Assembly: GCA_021799405.1 (NCBI GenBank)
Contig: JAJZAL010000318.1
Location: 1 to 5,263 of the forward strand
Length of the DNA: 5,263 nucleotides
Source: Acidobacteriota bacterium
Lineage (GTDB): Bacteria; Acidobacteriota; Terriglobia; Terriglobales; Acidobacteriaceae
Reading direction: 5' to 3'
Part shown: in pieces, positions 4,685-5,263 of the stretch
Layout: each line of letters starts with the position of its first letter
Position numbering within the stretch: the first letter of the stretch is position 1
The notes under the pieces: model-generated
What the model saw: only the letters and a program-made list of their open reading frames with translations
Database searches by the model: none
What the model was told of the DNA's origin: nothing
Position numbers and translations under genes: made by a program

Positions 4685-5263
4685 TGTTTTTCCTCGCGTG
4701 AGGCAAATTTAGTTTCAGTCTTTTTGGATCCGTTGAAGACTTCTATCAAATACACGCGTGCCGCAGGAGCGGACCTTCTGCGAACCATATGCGCAGGCCG
4801 CGGCGGTCCTATCGGAACATTGTCCTGACCGTAGAGATGCGCCAGACCTGTCCCTGGCGTTACCGCAAGCTTTGTATCCAGCGGGTTCCTCAGGACGAGC
4901 TGAATTTTTGTTTGATTGCTGGCAAGGCTCAAGGCCTCCGCTTGCTGCGGCGTTACCAATAGATTGACAACCTGAACCTGCCGTGGTTTTCCTTCCGCGT
5001 CTCTCTGAATGTCCGTCCCAGCGGACAGAACCTGTATGTTCTGCAGCAAGGTCCGCACCTGCCATTCTTGAGCCGTATTCACCGTTCCTGGCGGATTGCC
5101 GGAGATCAGCACATCTACCCGCATTCCTGGCGTCGCGAAACCCGCCACGCCGACGACATCGTCAACTTTCACTGCGCATGCGCGCATTCCGTCGGGAATG
5201 GTTGCCGCGAGACCGCCGCCCGATCCAGGCGCCGCCAGACGGCTATTCAAAATAGGTTCGCCT
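4681..5263 (-). CDS. cpaB: Flp/Tad pilus assembly protein CpaB/RcpC, 5'-truncated by the window edge
   Basis: This is the C-terminal 193 residues of a CpaB/RcpC protein, a periplasmic, inner-membrane-anchored component of the Tad pilus machine that works with the CpaC secretin. The frame runs to the last base of the window as G-E-P-I-L-N-S-R-L, the usual G-E-P-I-L-x-S-R-L stretch of the SAF-like domain. The TTG at 5250-5248 is therefore an internal Leu codon, not a start. Next come I-P-D-G-M-R-A and a V-x-G-F-A-T-P-G-M-R-V-D-V-L segment, both typical of RcpC, then the V-N-L-L-V-T-P-Q-Q-A-E-A-L-S-L-A segment common in CpaB proteins. The C-terminal tail is basic and ends in V-F-N-G-S-K-K-T-E-T-K-F followed by a charged stretch. 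The N-terminal membrane anchor lies outside the window. The TGA stop overlaps the GTG start of cpaC, so the two are coupled. Family assignment is confident; the symbol follows Caulobacter usage. Confidence 0.93.
   Translation of the reverse strand, partial: GEPILNSRLAAPGSGGGLAATIPDGMRACAVKVDDVVGVAGFATPGMRVDVLISGNPPGTVNTAQEWQVRTLLQNIQVLSAGTDIQRDAEGKPRQVQVVNLLVTPQQAEALSLASNQTKIQLVLRNPLDTKLAVTPGTGLAHLYGQDNVPIGPPRPAHMVRRRSAPAARVYLIEVFNGSKKTETKFASREEKQ
4691..4695 (-). promoter_or_regulatory. Ribosome binding site of cpaC
   Basis: GAGGA on the minus strand lies six bases before the GTG start at 4684-4682, inside the last codons of cpaB. It supports the GTG start and translational coupling through the GTGA overlap. 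Confidence 0.75.

Noticed and set aside
5248..5250. TTG as a start codon for cpaB
   Set aside because: The frame continues upstream without a stop to the window edge and encodes the conserved G-E-P-I-L-x-S-R-L stretch, so this TTG is an internal Leu codon.

Overview
The window is a compact minus-strand gene block from a Tad/Flp (type IVc) pilus locus. In transcription order, from high to low coordinates, it holds the 3' part of cpaB/rcpC, the secretin gene cpaC/rcpA, a lipoprotein with two Ig-like domains and an InlB-like C-terminal repeat, a DUF192 protein, and a GT-C (DUF2029/GT87-type) membrane glycosyltransferase. A 225-base non-coding region then ends in what may be the first codons of another gene. 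No plus-strand gene is convincing, and there is no rRNA, tRNA, IS element or CRISPR array. The combination of a Tad locus, Big_2-like Ser/Thr/Gly-rich lipoprotein and DUF2029 protein, with moderately high GC, suggests an Acidobacteriota-like Gram-negative bacterium. That assignment is inference; no marker gene is present.

Layout. 4681-5263: cpaB, cut by the window edge; the visible frame reads through to the last base. 3137-4684: cpaC, starting with GTG and overlapping the cpaB stop (GTGA), so the two are almost certainly co-transcribed and translationally coupled. 3020-3136: a 117-base gap with no clear terminator or promoter. 1928-3019: Ig-like lipoprotein. 1906-1927: a 22-base gap made of two near-copies of an 11-base unit carrying the ribosome binding site. 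1462-1905: DUF192 protein, overlapping the next gene by 17 bases. 246-1478: GT-C glycosyltransferase. 21-245: intergenic control region. 1-20: possible start of a small gene, read as M-K-D-L-L-I, which resembles the N-terminus of Flp pilins.

How the parts may work together: CpaB and CpaC form the periplasmic/outer-membrane channel of the Tad pilus. The lipoprotein is a candidate surface accessory or adhesin. The GT-C enzyme could glycosylate an extracytoplasmic product such as pilin or the lipoprotein. The role of the DUF192 protein is unknown.

The most interesting signal is in the intergenic region. On the minus strand there is a close match to a sigma-54 (-24/-12) promoter at 85-100. Two dyads lie about 95-140 bases upstream of the predicted transcription start, where enhancer-binding-protein sites usually sit. 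A perfect hairpin lies at the predicted 5' end of the RNA, followed by a purine-rich ribosome binding site and the possible pilin start. This suggests separate, activator-dependent transcription of a major pilin next to the assembly operon.
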